Origin: Tardibacter chloracetimidivorans
GTDB lineage: Bacteria; Pseudomonadota; Alphaproteobacteria; Sphingomonadales; Sphingomonadaceae
Direction of reading: 5' to 3'
Length of the DNA: 64,000 bases
Assembly (NCBI RefSeq): GCF_001890385.1
Contig: NZ_CP018221.1
Coordinates: forward strand, 3,317,343 to 3,381,342
The notes beneath the pieces are model-generated. The model did no database searches. It was given only the letters and a program-made list of their open reading frames with translations, and had not been told where the DNA came from. Positions within the stretch are counted from its first letter, which is position 1, and each line of letters starts with the position of its first letter. A program made the translations under genes and the position numbers. Shown here piece after piece: positions 38,596-47,764 of the stretch.

Positions 38596-40254
38596 GTGAG
38601 CAGATCGCGCTCTGATCATAGCCTGCCGCAATATGCTGACGCTGTCGCCGCTTTCGACCTGTCGGCTGTCCAGGCCATCCTCTTCGCGCCATCCACCGGG
38701 TCAATGAACCCCGCCGAAATCTGCTGCGACCGGCATGCCGGTGATCCCTCGCGAATAGCATTGCGCTGCCGGAACTTATCCGGCGAGGTGAGCGAATTGA
38801 GCTTCGCGGATCTCAAATATCACTCCGAGCGTCTTGCGCGACTTCTCGCGTCCCTGGGGGTAACCAAGGGGGACCGCGTCGCCGGTCTGCTGCCTCGAAC
38901 ACCGGAACTCCTGATCACGATCTTGGCGACATGGCGTCTCGGCGGCGTGTATCAGCCGCTTTTCACCGCCTTTGGACCAAAAGCGATCGAGCACAGGCTT
39001 TCCGAAGGCGCGACGAAGGTTGTTGTTACGAATGGCGAGCAGCGGGGGAAGGTTGCCCAGCATCTCGTCGTCTCCGTCGTTTGTGTCGGCGGTTCCATGC
39101 CGGGCGATTATGATTTCTGGGGGGACGTCGAGGCCGACGATACGATCGATGAGCCGGTTTCCTGCACCGAGGACGACCCATTCCTCATCATGTTCACCTC
39201 TGGCACGACGGGTGCCGCAAAACCGCTCCTCGTTCCACTTCGGGCAATAGCGGCCTTCGTCCGTTACATGGTCGATGCCGTTGATCTGAGGCCGGACGAT
39301 CGGTTCTGGAATCTGGCCGACCCAGGCTGGGCCTATGGCCTCTATTATGCGGTAATCGGCCCGCTTGCGCTCGGTTTGACGACGACCTTCGACGAGCGGC
39401 CCTTCTCCGTGGAAAGTACCATCGCTACCATCCGAGAACTCGGGATCACCAACCTCGCGGGGTCACCCAGCGCCTATCGTCTCCTGATGGGAACGGGCAC
39501 GGAAGCCGCGCGTGCCCTCAGAGGTCAACTGAGAGCCGTTAGCAGCGCGGGCGAGCCGCTCAATGCCGAGATCATCCGATGGTTCGCAGACGCGGTCGAC
39601 ACGCCGATATTCGACCATTACGGCCAGACCGAGACTGGTATGGTGTTGTGCAATCACCACGGCCTCGATCATCCCGTCCACGTCGGATCGGCCGGTTTTG
39701 CCTCGCCCGGGCATCGGGTGGTGATCCTATCCGACGATGGTCAGGAACTCGGTACGGGCGTTCCCGGTGTGCTTGCGCTCGACCGTACTCGCTCACCACT
39801 GATGTGGTTCACAGGCTACCTCGGGCGGCCAACCAAGGCGTTTTCAGGCAATTATTACCTGACGGGCGACATCTGCGAATTGAATGAAGACGGCAGCATC
39901 TCGTTCGTGGGCCGCTCCGACGACGTGATCACTACCTCCGGCTATCGGGTTGGCCCGTTCGACGTCGAAAGCGCGCTGCTTGAGCATGCCGCCGTGCTGG
40001 AATCCGCCGTCATCGGTAAACCCGATCCGGAGCGGACCGAGATCATCAAGGCGTTTGTGGTACTGCAAGAAGGATACGATCCCTCAACGGACCTCGCCGA
40101 GGCGATGAGGCTTCATGTCAAGGTGCGCCTGTCGGCCCACGCCTATCCGCGAGAGATCGAATTCGTGCCCTCCCTGCCTAAGACCCCCAGCGGCAAGCTC
40201 CAGCGCTTCCTGCTGCGCAACGCCGAAATCGCCAAGGCCGAGCAGGCTGCCTGA
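38596..40254 (+). CDS. acyl-CoA synthetase (AMP-forming)
   Basis: A 552-aa ANL-superfamily ligase. The AMP-binding P-loop MFTSGTTGAAKP is near residue 203, followed by the A5 motif DHYGQTETG, A7/A8 YYLTGDICELNEDGSISFVGRSDDVI, and the A10 lysine in TPSGKLQRFLLR. The layout resembles acetyl/propionyl- and medium-chain acyl-CoA ligases (AcsA-like group). It would activate the acid released from ring cleavage or the side chain for beta-oxidation. GTG start with GAGGAG upstream. Confidence 0.92.
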   Translation: MSRSRSDHSLPQYADAVAAFDLSAVQAILFAPSTGSMNPAEICCDRHAGDPSRIALRCRNLSGEVSELSFADLKYHSERLARLLASLGVTKGDRVAGLLPRTPELLITILATWRLGGVYQPLFTAFGPKAIEHRLSEGATKVVVTNGEQRGKVAQHLVVSVVCVGGSMPGDYDFWGDVEADDTIDEPVSCTEDDPFLIMFTSGTTGAAKPLLVPLRAIAAFVRYMVDAVDLRPDDRFWNLADPGWAYGLYYAVIGPLALGLTTTFDERPFSVESTIATIRELGITNLAGSPSAYRLLMGTGTEAARALRGQLRAVSSAGEPLNAEIIRWFADAVDTPIFDHYGQTETGMVLCNHHGLDHPVHVGSAGFASPGHRVVILSDDGQELGTGVPGVLALDRTRSPLMWFTGYLGRPTKAFSGNYYLTGDICELNEDGSISFVGRSDDVITTSGYRVGPFDVESALLEHAAVLESAVIGKPDPERTEIIKAFVVLQEGYDPSTDLAEAMRLHVKVRLSAHAYPREIEFVPSLPKTPSGKLQRFLLRNAEIAKAEQAA

Positions 40255-40297
40255 ACCGCGCGGTGGCATCCGTGCCTGTTGACGGACAAATGATGAG

Positions 40298-41425
40298 ATG
40301 GTGATCAACGACACGCAGCAGGCCATCGTCGACACAGTGCGGCAGTTTATCCGCAAGGAGGTTGCCCACCGTACCCTGCAGTTCGAGGCAGCAACAGCCT
40401 TTCCACGCTCGCTCTTCGAGGAGATGGGGAGGCTCGGGCTGATGGGCGTGACGGCGCCTGAAGCCTATGGCGGTGCCGAGCTTGACTATGTCTCCTATGC
40501 GCTCGCCCTCATGGAGGTTGCTGCCGGAGACGGCGCCCTCTCGACGATCATGTCCATCCAGAACTCGATCATGGTGTCCGGGCTGCTGAGGTTCGGTTCC
40601 CCCGCGCAGAAGGAGCAATGGCTGCCGCCGCTTATCGCAGGGCGTTCGATCGGTGCCTTCGCGCTTACCGAGGCCGATGCCGGTTCTGACGCGGCGGCGA
40701 TACGCTGCCGAGCCGTCCGCGAAGGGTCCGGCTGGCGACTTGATGGCGCCAAGCAATTCATCACCTCCGGTCGTATCGCCGATATCGCGATGGTGATTGC
40801 CGTCACCGATCCCGCGGCGGGCAAAAGGGGCATCTCAGCGTTCCTGGTTCCGACCGGCACCCAAGGCTATCTCGTCGATAAGGTCGAGCATAAGCTCGGA
40901 CAGTGTGCCTCCGACACCTGTGCGCTGCGGTTCGACGGGTGTTTCGTCGAAGGCGATGCGTTGTTCGGCCCCGAAGGGCGCGGCTATTCGATCGCGCTCG
41001 CCAATCTGGAGGCCGGCCGCATCGGCATCGCCGCCCAGGCCGTCGGCATGGCGCAGGCGGCCATGCGAATCGCGGTCAACTATGCCCGCGAACGCGTTTC
41101 TATGGGCAAGCCCATCATCGATCATCAGGCTGTAGGGTTCAGGCTGGCCGACCTCGCCGCGCGTCTCGAAGCCGCGCGCCAGCTCGTGTTTCATGCCGCC
41201 AGCCTCAAGGATGCCGGAGAGCCGTGCCTGGCCGAGGCTTCGATGGCCAAGCTGGTCGCCAGCGAAACCGCGGAAACTGTCGTCTCGGGTGCCATCCAGA
41301 CTCTTGGAGGCTACGGCTATCTCGAAGAATTCGGCCTTGCAAAAATCTTCCGCGATGTACGCGTTTGCCAGATCTACGAGGGTACCTCGGACATCCAACG
41401 CATGGTCATCGCGCGCAGCCTTTAA
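40298..41425 (+). CDS. acyl-CoA dehydrogenase
   Basis: A 375-aa FAD enzyme with the family signatures IGAFALTEADAGSDAAA and QTLGGYGYLEEFGLAKIFRDVRV, and the catalytic Glu in QIYEGTSDIQRM near residue 364. It introduces the alpha-beta double bond in acyl-CoA. Spacing of 43 bp from the synthetase and 10 bp to the thiolase suggests one operon. Confidence 0.93.
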   Translation: MVINDTQQAIVDTVRQFIRKEVAHRTLQFEAATAFPRSLFEEMGRLGLMGVTAPEAYGGAELDYVSYALALMEVAAGDGALSTIMSIQNSIMVSGLLRFGSPAQKEQWLPPLIAGRSIGAFALTEADAGSDAAAIRCRAVREGSGWRLDGAKQFITSGRIADIAMVIAVTDPAAGKRGISAFLVPTGTQGYLVDKVEHKLGQCASDTCALRFDGCFVEGDALFGPEGRGYSIALANLEAGRIGIAAQAVGMAQAAMRIAVNYARERVSMGKPIIDHQAVGFRLADLAARLEAARQLVFHAASLKDAGEPCLAEASMAKLVASETAETVVSGAIQTLGGYGYLEEFGLAKIFRDVRVCQIYEGTSDIQRMVIARSL

Positions 41426-41435
41426 GGAAATGAAC

Positions 41436-42620
41436 ATGCAGCATGATCCGGTCATCATCGCCAGCTACGCCCGCACGCCGATGGGCGGCTTCCAAGGCGC
41501 CTTGGCGGGCCTGCGGGCCACTGAATTGGGTGCGGCGGCGGTCAGGGCGGCGGTCGAGCGCGCTGACGTATCGGCCGATATCATCGAACGCATCTATATG
41601 GGGTGCGTGCTGTCCGCCGGCCTAGGCCAGGCGCCAGCGCGGCAAGTGGCGCTGGCCGCAGGGTTGGGTCTCAATATCCAGGCGACCACGGTCAACAAGA
41701 TGTGCGGGTCGGGGATGCAGGCCGCGATCATGGCGCAGGAGGCGCTCGCCTCCGGGGCAGTGGATGTCGTCATCGCCGGCGGCATGGAGAGCATGACCAA
41801 CGCGCCCTATGCGCTGCCCAAGCATCGCGCTGGCGCGCGCATCGGTCACGACCGCATCATCGACACCATGATGATGGATGGCCTCGAGGATGCCTATGAG
41901 CCGGGCAAGGCGATGGGCGTCTTCGCCGAAGCGGCGGTGCGAGACTATCAGTTCACCCGCGAGGATCAGGACGCTTACGCCATCCGGTCGCTCGATCGCG
42001 CCCGTGCCGCGATTGCCGGCGGCGCCTTCACACGCGAGATCACACCGGTAACGGTCAAGGGCCGAGGCGGTAACACGCTCGTCGATACGGATGAGCAGCC
42101 AGCCAAGGCCAGGCCGACGAATATCCCTTCTCTCAAACCTGCTTTCGTCGAGGGAGGGACCATCACGGCCGCCAACGCGTCCTCGATCTCGGATGGCGCA
42201 GCCGCCCTGGTCATGACCCGCGCCAGCGTCGCGGACAGATTGGGAATCAAGGCAGTTGCGAGAGTGGTGGCCACCGCCGCACATGCACACGAACCAGCCA
42301 AGTTCACGACCGCGCCGGTGCCCGCGATGCGCAAGCTGTTGGACAAGGCGGGCTGGTCGGTTACGGACGTTGATCTGTTCGAGGTCAACGAGGCGTTTGC
42401 CGTCGTCGCCATGATCGCGGCCAGGGAACTGGCCATCCCGGCGGAGAAGCTGAATGTCAATGGCGGCGCGACTGCACTTGGCCATCCCATCGGCGCATCG
42501 GGCGCGCGCATTCTGGCGACGCTGATGAGCGCGCTCGAAACGCGAGGCTTCAGGCGGGGCGTCGCCAGCCTCTGCATTGGCGGAGGAGAGGCGACCGCCA
42601 TGGCGATCGAACTGGTCTGA
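41436..42620 (+). CDS. acetyl-CoA C-acyltransferase (thiolase)
   Basis: A 394-aa thiolase with the nucleophilic Cys in NKMCGSGMQA (about residue 90), His in EVNEAFAV and GHPIGASGARI, and the second Cys in SLCIGGGEA. It performs the thiolytic step of beta-oxidation or the reverse condensation. Start ATG 41436 was preferred over an in-frame ATG two codons upstream because of AAGGA spacing and usual family length. No enoyl-CoA hydratase gene is seen between the dehydrogenase and thiolase. Confidence 0.94.
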   Translation: MQHDPVIIASYARTPMGGFQGALAGLRATELGAAAVRAAVERADVSADIIERIYMGCVLSAGLGQAPARQVALAAGLGLNIQATTVNKMCGSGMQAAIMAQEALASGAVDVVIAGGMESMTNAPYALPKHRAGARIGHDRIIDTMMMDGLEDAYEPGKAMGVFAEAAVRDYQFTREDQDAYAIRSLDRARAAIAGGAFTREITPVTVKGRGGNTLVDTDEQPAKARPTNIPSLKPAFVEGGTITAANASSISDGAAALVMTRASVADRLGIKAVARVVATAAHAHEPAKFTTAPVPAMRKLLDKAGWSVTDVDLFEVNEAFAVVAMIAARELAIPAEKLNVNGGATALGHPIGASGARILATLMSALETRGFRRGVASLCIGGGEATAMAIELV

Positions 42621-42631
42621 GGGCAGGAGGA

Positions 42632-43393
42632 ATGGATATCGAGGGTGTAGCGGCGATCGTCACCGGCGGCGCATCAGGATTGGGCAGGGCGACCGCACAG
42701 ATGTTGGCGGCGCAGGGGGCAAAAGTTGCCGTCTTTGATCTCAACGCGGAGGCGGGGCAGGAGACGGCGCTCGCGATCGGCGGCCGGTATGTCGCCGTCA
42801 ATGTCTCGGATGACGCCAGCGTGACGGCCGGGCTGGATGAGGCGGAGGCGTCGCATGGCGTGGCACGCATCCTGGTCAATTGCGCAGGGATTGCGCGCGC
42901 CGCAAAAACGGTGGGCAAGGAAAATGCGCCGCATCCCTTTGCGACGTTCGCAGCGACCATTTCGGTAAATCTGATTGGTACCTTTAATGTCATCTCGAAA
43001 TTCGCGGCGCGGCTCGCTGCGGAGGAGCCCGTTGACGGCGAGCGCGGTGTGATCGTCAACACCGCGTCGGTCGCGGCGTATGACGGCCAGATCGGGCAGG
43101 CAGCCTATGCCGCGTCAAAGGGGGGCGTGGTCGGCATGACCCTGCCGATCGCACGCGATTTGGCGGGCCATAAAATCCGCGTCATGACGATCGCCCCCGG
43201 CATTTTCCTGACGCCGATGGTGGAAGGCTTTCCGCAGCATGTCCAAGATGACCTGGGCGCGCAGGTGCCGCATCCAAGCCGTTTGGGCAATCCCGCCGAA
43301 TATGCGCAGCTCGTTGAAGCGATCCTTGGCAACCCGATGCTCAATGGAGAAGTGATCCGGCTCGACGGCGCAATCCGCATGGCTCCCCGCTGA
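42632..43393 (+). CDS. 3-hydroxyacyl-CoA dehydrogenase type II (HSD10-like SDR)
   Basis: A 253-aa SDR with TGGASGLGRATA, NCAGIA, the catalytic Ser in VNTASVAAYDGQIGQAAYAASKGG (YxxxK also there) and the C-terminal GEVIRLDGAIRMAPR that is typical of human HSD17B10 and bacterial relatives. It oxidises 3-hydroxyacyl-CoA, completing the set with the dehydrogenase and thiolase 11 bp upstream. Confidence 0.93.
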   Translation: MDIEGVAAIVTGGASGLGRATAQMLAAQGAKVAVFDLNAEAGQETALAIGGRYVAVNVSDDASVTAGLDEAEASHGVARILVNCAGIARAAKTVGKENAPHPFATFAATISVNLIGTFNVISKFAARLAAEEPVDGERGVIVNTASVAAYDGQIGQAAYAASKGGVVGMTLPIARDLAGHKIRVMTIAPGIFLTPMVEGFPQHVQDDLGAQVPHPSRLGNPAEYAQLVEAILGNPMLNGEVIRLDGAIRMAPR

Positions 43394-44080
43394 TTCCCGC
43401 AACTTGGGCAACCTTAAGAAAAGATCCACCTGACATGTGCCGATCCAGGAGCACCGGCGGCGCGCGAGTGATATCAGTTCCAAACCCTATGTTTGTACGG
43501 GTCCGGCTTGAGGCGGGCTTGCTTCTCCGGTGGCCTAACCCGTGCGCGCCTGCCGCGTCGACGGGGCGCCAAGTGCTTCCAAAGACAATCGGGTACTATC
43601 CTTTTTCAGGTGTCACGACCCGACGAAGCAATGGCCTGTCGCTCGATTGGCATTCCATCGGAACCGCTACATGACCCATCAGCGCGACTGAAGAGCAGTC
43701 TAAAGACGCATCAGTAGGATTTATGCGCCATATCGATAGTCTGGATTTTTCGGAGAGGTTGATCGTCCCTATTATCGGGCGATCGAGCGACCGCTGTCAG
43801 AGTCGTAGCGCGGCACCAGACCTTTATCCGCTCGGTTTGGCCAGCTGCCGATGAAGAGGAGCCGAGAGGATATGATGCGTCGGAAAGAGCTACGCGTGCA
43901 TCGCGCTCCGTCGGGTTCGGGCAAGGGCGCAAGCCTGGTCTTGCCGTGCTCTTTCCGTGATCATGGTTGGTCGGCTGCCGACTGGGACAAAGGTGCGCTG
44001 CAGCTTCGTAATCAACACCGCCCATGGTCTCGCCGGTCGCCGAGCCAGCGGCAAAATCCTGCCGAAGGTAGCGCAAAGGC
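43394..44080. other. 687-bp intergenic region with a weak operator-like site
   Basis: No convincing gene is present on either strand. A partial copy of the regulon motif lies at 43698-43726: the minus strand has GCATAAAT and CTGATG at the right spacing, but the third half-site (RCATNGA) is degenerate. The region precedes the saccharopine-dehydrogenase-like gene. Confidence 0.5.
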
Positions 44081-45141
44081 ATGAGCAAGCTCTGGATCAT
44101 AGGCGCCGCTGGCCGCCAGGGCGCCGCCGTCGCAGAGGCAATGAGCGTCGCCAAAACGCCGATGGTACGAGTCGATCGAGATAGGAGCGCGCTCGAGCGT
44201 CTCTGCAACACCATCGGAGGCGGCGCCGAAATGATCGTAACCGACTCGATGGAGGAGACCATCGCGGAGGTTCGACGCGGCGAGCCATCGGTTGTCGCTA
44301 ATTTCGTGGGCCCGTTCACGAAGACTGCCCTGCCTCTGATTGCGGCGAGTGGTGGGCCGGACTATCTCGATCTCGCCAACGAGCTGTCGGCCGTGCAAAG
44401 CATTCTGGCGCTTCACGACGAGGCGAGGGCGAACGACCGGTGCATCGTCGCCAGCGCGGGCTTTGGATTGCTGGCGACGGAAAGCCTTGTCCTCAAGATT
44501 TGCGATGACCGCCCCCCAGCACAAAGCGTACGGGTGGACGCGATACCTTATCTCGCTGATGCGGGCGACCGGCTGGGGCCTGCCGTTGCAGAGACGATCG
44601 TCGAGTTGTTGCGCTATGGTGGTCGCCGCTACAATCGGAATAACCTTGAGCGTGTGAGACTTGGCTCCGACTCCGAACGCTTCGCGCTTCCAGACGGAAA
44701 GATCGTCAGAACCGGCGCCATGCCGACTGGCGATCTGGAAGCCGCCCGCCGGGCGAGCAACGCCAACACCGTCCTGAGCGCGTCCAGTGCCGCGCCGCAC
44801 GGAGCGGCTGTCCCGGTCGTGGTTCCGCTCATGGCGTCCTCACAATCGGGTTTTTTCGAGACTGGCTCAAACGACGCCTCGCGGGGACCGCTTCCGGCGA
44901 CCTCGAAGGCGGCACGCACACCGACTCGTGGGCGCGCGCGAAAGTCGCGTGGAGCGACGGCACGCTGCTCGAAGCTTGGCTGCGCGCTGGCGACGCCGGA
45001 CTGTTCACAACGCGCGTGGCAAGCGCCGTCGCGCTCCGGCTGTACCGCAAGGAGCGCTCCGCCGGCGCTTATACGCCAGGCGCGCTCTTCGGTCCCGATC
45101 TCGCGATTGAGGCTGGCGGTGTTTTTATCCAGACCGCATGA
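44081..45141 (+). pseudogene. saccharopine dehydrogenase-like NAD(P) oxidoreductase, frameshifted
   Basis: The N-terminal 255 codons read as a Rossmann-type oxidoreductase of the saccharopine dehydrogenase/trans-acting enoyl reductase group (LWIIGAAGRQGAAVAEAM, FVGPFTKTALPLI, YLDLANE). At the T6 run 44851-44856 the frame breaks: the proper continuation FFRDWLKRRLAGTASGD ... KVAWSDGTLLEAWLRAG ... LAIEAGGVFIQTA and TGA is one base out of phase. Restoring one T (T7) makes a continuous protein of about 353 residues. Without it the frame ends at 45235 in nonsense sequence. This is either a true indel in a homopolymer or a sequencing error. Confidence 0.8.
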
Positions 45142-45231
45142 GCATGGTTTCGCGCATGCTCGTCACGGTGAACGCGAGGCTGGCTGCAGCGACTGGCCTC
45201 CCGTCTACAGGTCGCGAAGATCGGAAGGACA

Positions 45232-46413
45232 ATGATCGTCATGTCTACAGCTTCTGAAGCCAAGCTCGGCTTCGACCCGGCAAGGCTGGCGCGCGTCGAA
45301 GAGGCGCTCCGCCAGGATGTCGAAACCGGCTTCATCCACGGGGCTGCGATGCGCGTCAGCCGGCGCGGTGAAACCATTCTCGATTTCGTAGACGGCTATG
45401 CCGACAAGACTGCGGACAAACCGCTCCAGAAGGACTCGGTCTTCGTCACCATGTCGACCGGCAAACCCTTCACTGTCGTTCTCGTGCTGAGCCTCGTCGA
45501 GCGCGGGCTGCTGCGCCTCCATTCGCCGGTCGCCGACATCATTCCCGAGTTCGGCAAGTTCGGAAAGGAATCGGTCAATCTCTTCCATCTCCTGACTCAT
45601 ACCAGCGGAATTCTAGGTAGCGTCCCGTCGGCCGACCCCGCGGTGTTGAGCAGCATTGAGCGGCTGACCGACTACGCCTGCAATCTCCCGCTTGATTGTC
45701 TGCCGGGCGAGCGCGTCAACTATTCGATGGTGGTGGCGCATTCGGTGCTGGCGACAATGTGCCTCAGGGTGGCCGGACGCGGCCGCAGCTTCGCGCAAAT
45801 GCTGGAACAGGATCTCTTTCACCCGCTGGGCATGAGGGATACCAGCCTCGGGCCGCGCGAGGATCTCATGTCCCGCCTGTGCCCGGTCCGGGCGTCGCAG
45901 GAGGTGCCATACAACCTGCTGCCGGGCGACGCCGTCGAGTTCCTCGCGCACGGCATCATGCTGGCGCCCGGCGCTGAGCTCCCTGCGGGGGGCTATATCA
46001 CTACGATCGACGACCTCCACCGTTTTGCCGAGATGCTGCGGCGCGGCGGCGAGCTCAACGGCACCCGCATTCTGTCCCCGGCAATGCTGCGCTTGAGCAC
46101 CCGCAATTATACCGGTTCCTTTCGCAACGCGGTCTGGGATCCCATCCTGTCCGTGCGCGGTTGGCAGCCATGGCCCGCTTATATTGGCCTTGGCTTCCGT
46201 CTCCGCGGCGAGGGCCTGTCGCCCGGGCCGTTTGGCATGATGAATTCGGCCGAGACGTTCGGCCATTTTGGTGCCGGTTCATCGGGCTTCTGGATCGATC
46301 CCGCGAGCGACCTGTCCTTCTCGCTCCTGACCACTGGCCTCATCGAGGAAAGTCACAACCTGGAGCGAACGGCAAAGCTCGCTGACCTCGTGATGAGTGC
46401 GCTTATCGGCTGA
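45232..46413 (+). CDS. beta-lactamase-fold serine hydrolase (class C esterase-like)
   Basis: A 393-aa serine hydrolase of the beta-lactamase/EstB group. The nucleophile motif is STGK in VTMSTGKPF (SxxK), the base is Tyr in VNYSMVV (YxN-like YSM), and HFGAGSSG replaces the KTG box. Such enzymes usually act as esterases or lactonases, not as beta-lactamases. Two ATGs three codons apart (45232, 45241) are possible starts. It lies after the frameshifted oxidoreductase and before the LysR gene. Confidence 0.85.
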   Translation: MIVMSTASEAKLGFDPARLARVEEALRQDVETGFIHGAAMRVSRRGETILDFVDGYADKTADKPLQKDSVFVTMSTGKPFTVVLVLSLVERGLLRLHSPVADIIPEFGKFGKESVNLFHLLTHTSGILGSVPSADPAVLSSIERLTDYACNLPLDCLPGERVNYSMVVAHSVLATMCLRVAGRGRSFAQMLEQDLFHPLGMRDTSLGPREDLMSRLCPVRASQEVPYNLLPGDAVEFLAHGIMLAPGAELPAGGYITTIDDLHRFAEMLRRGGELNGTRILSPAMLRLSTRNYTGSFRNAVWDPILSVRGWQPWPAYIGLGFRLRGEGLSPGPFGMMNSAETFGHFGAGSSGFWIDPASDLSFSLLTTGLIEESHNLERTAKLADLVMSALIG

Positions 46414-46529
46414 ATGGCCGCCGGCCCCGTCCCGTCAGAAGGTTGTGCAACCCGCAGACGATCCCGGTGGCTTCGTGCTAATCAATACACAAACGAGGCG
46501 ATGGCGGACGCACGAGACAAGGAGCGAGG

Positions 46530-47483
46530 ATGCACTTCCAGGGACTGAATCTGAACCTTCTTGTATCGCTTGACGCCCTCCTCAGCGAAAAGAGCGTCAC
46601 GCGCGCCGCAGTGCGCCTGCATGTCACTCAGCCCGCGATGAGCGCGTCGCTGCAGCAGCTGAGGCAATATCTCTCGGATCCGCTGCTGGAAAAGGTCGGA
46701 CGGCAGTTCGAGCTCACCCCGCGGGGAAAGGAGTTGTCTGTATCGGTCAAGGAACTACTGCTGCGGATCAACACCGTCCTGCATTCGGGAGAAACCTTCG
46801 ATCCCGGCACGGCATCAAGGACGTTCAAGGTCGCGATGTCGGCTCACATGGCAGATCTGCTCGGCGTACCGATCATTCGGCAACTCATCCAGATTGCGCC
46901 GAACATCAATTTCCAGATCATCGACCTTGCAATCGATTCCTTCCGTCGGGTCGAGGAAGGCGAGCTGGATTTCTGCATCACGGTTGGAGAGCGCGTCGAA
47001 AACAATCCGCCCAATCGCCCCGAGATACTGTCGAGCCGACACCTGTTCTCTGACGAATTCGTGCTGGTGGCGGCCTTGGACAATGATGCCGTCACCGCCG
47101 ACATCAGTTATGAGCAATTCTGCGAATTTCCGTATATCGAAGTCCGCTTCAGCGGAAACTTCATGAGCCTCCCGGACATAGAGTTGGAGCGCCAGCCACG
47201 TCGACCCCGCGTGCAGGCCTGGATGACGACCTCCCAGAACGTGCTCGCCGCCGTGAGCGCCACCCAGGCCGTGGCGATCGTACCGTCGCGCTTGTTCAGG
47301 CTCCATCGTGAATATCTGAAACTCAAGAGCGTGGCCCCGCCACTCAAGCTGGCTCCCATCCATCAGATGTGCTTTTGGCATGCCCGCAACGCCATCGACG
47401 TCGGGCACGAGTGGTTCGCGGATCTTCTGGAGGAGACGGCCCGCTCAGCGTGGCCAGCCGAGGCAGATACCGAGACTGCATAA
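46530..47483 (+). CDS. LysR-family transcriptional regulator (NodD/LinR-like)
   Basis: A 317-aa LysR regulator whose N-terminus (HFQGLNLNLLVSLDALL, SVTRAAVRLHVTQPAMSASL) is closest in pattern to the NodD/LinR subgroup. The effector-binding domain follows, with EGELDFCITVGER near the middle. NodD-type proteins recognise ATC-N9-GAT targets, which is also the core of the operator repeated through this cluster, so it is the best candidate for the regulon's activator. The ribosome site GAGCGAGG precedes ATG 46530. One operator overlaps its stop codon. Confidence 0.9.
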   Translation: MHFQGLNLNLLVSLDALLSEKSVTRAAVRLHVTQPAMSASLQQLRQYLSDPLLEKVGRQFELTPRGKELSVSVKELLLRINTVLHSGETFDPGTASRTFKVAMSAHMADLLGVPIIRQLIQIAPNINFQIIDLAIDSFRRVEEGELDFCITVGERVENNPPNRPEILSSRHLFSDEFVLVAALDNDAVTADISYEQFCEFPYIEVRFSGNFMSLPDIELERQPRRPRVQAWMTTSQNVLAAVSATQAVAIVPSRLFRLHREYLKLKSVAPPLKLAPIHQMCFWHARNAIDVGHEWFADLLEETARSAWPAEADTETA

Positions 47484-47506
47484 ATCAAACTGATGCGAAA
47501 CATAGA
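47478..47506 (+). promoter_or_regulatory. regulon operator, site 7 (overlaps lysR stop, upstream of SDR)
   Basis: Plus-strand GCATAAAT, CTGATG, ACATAGA at the common spacing. It overlaps the lysR stop codon and lies 259-287 bp upstream of the SDR gene. Confidence 0.65.
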
Positions 47507-47764
47507 AATCGAGGATTTGAATAGGCGGTCGCGGCATGGCTACGAAGCCTAAGCTGTTCAACATCGTGTGACTGGGGAGGCATTGGCAGTTCGCTGTGCA
47601 AGACACCGTCAACCCTTCAATGGATGCGGAGTCCGACGAAAGGCTGGTAGCAAACAAAGGACCTGCCTGTGATCGACTTTTGACGATGATGCACAGCCCT
47701 TGGACGGGCAGCGCTGCCTGCGCGGATGCGGGCGGCCACTCAGATGATCGATGGGAGAATTGAG

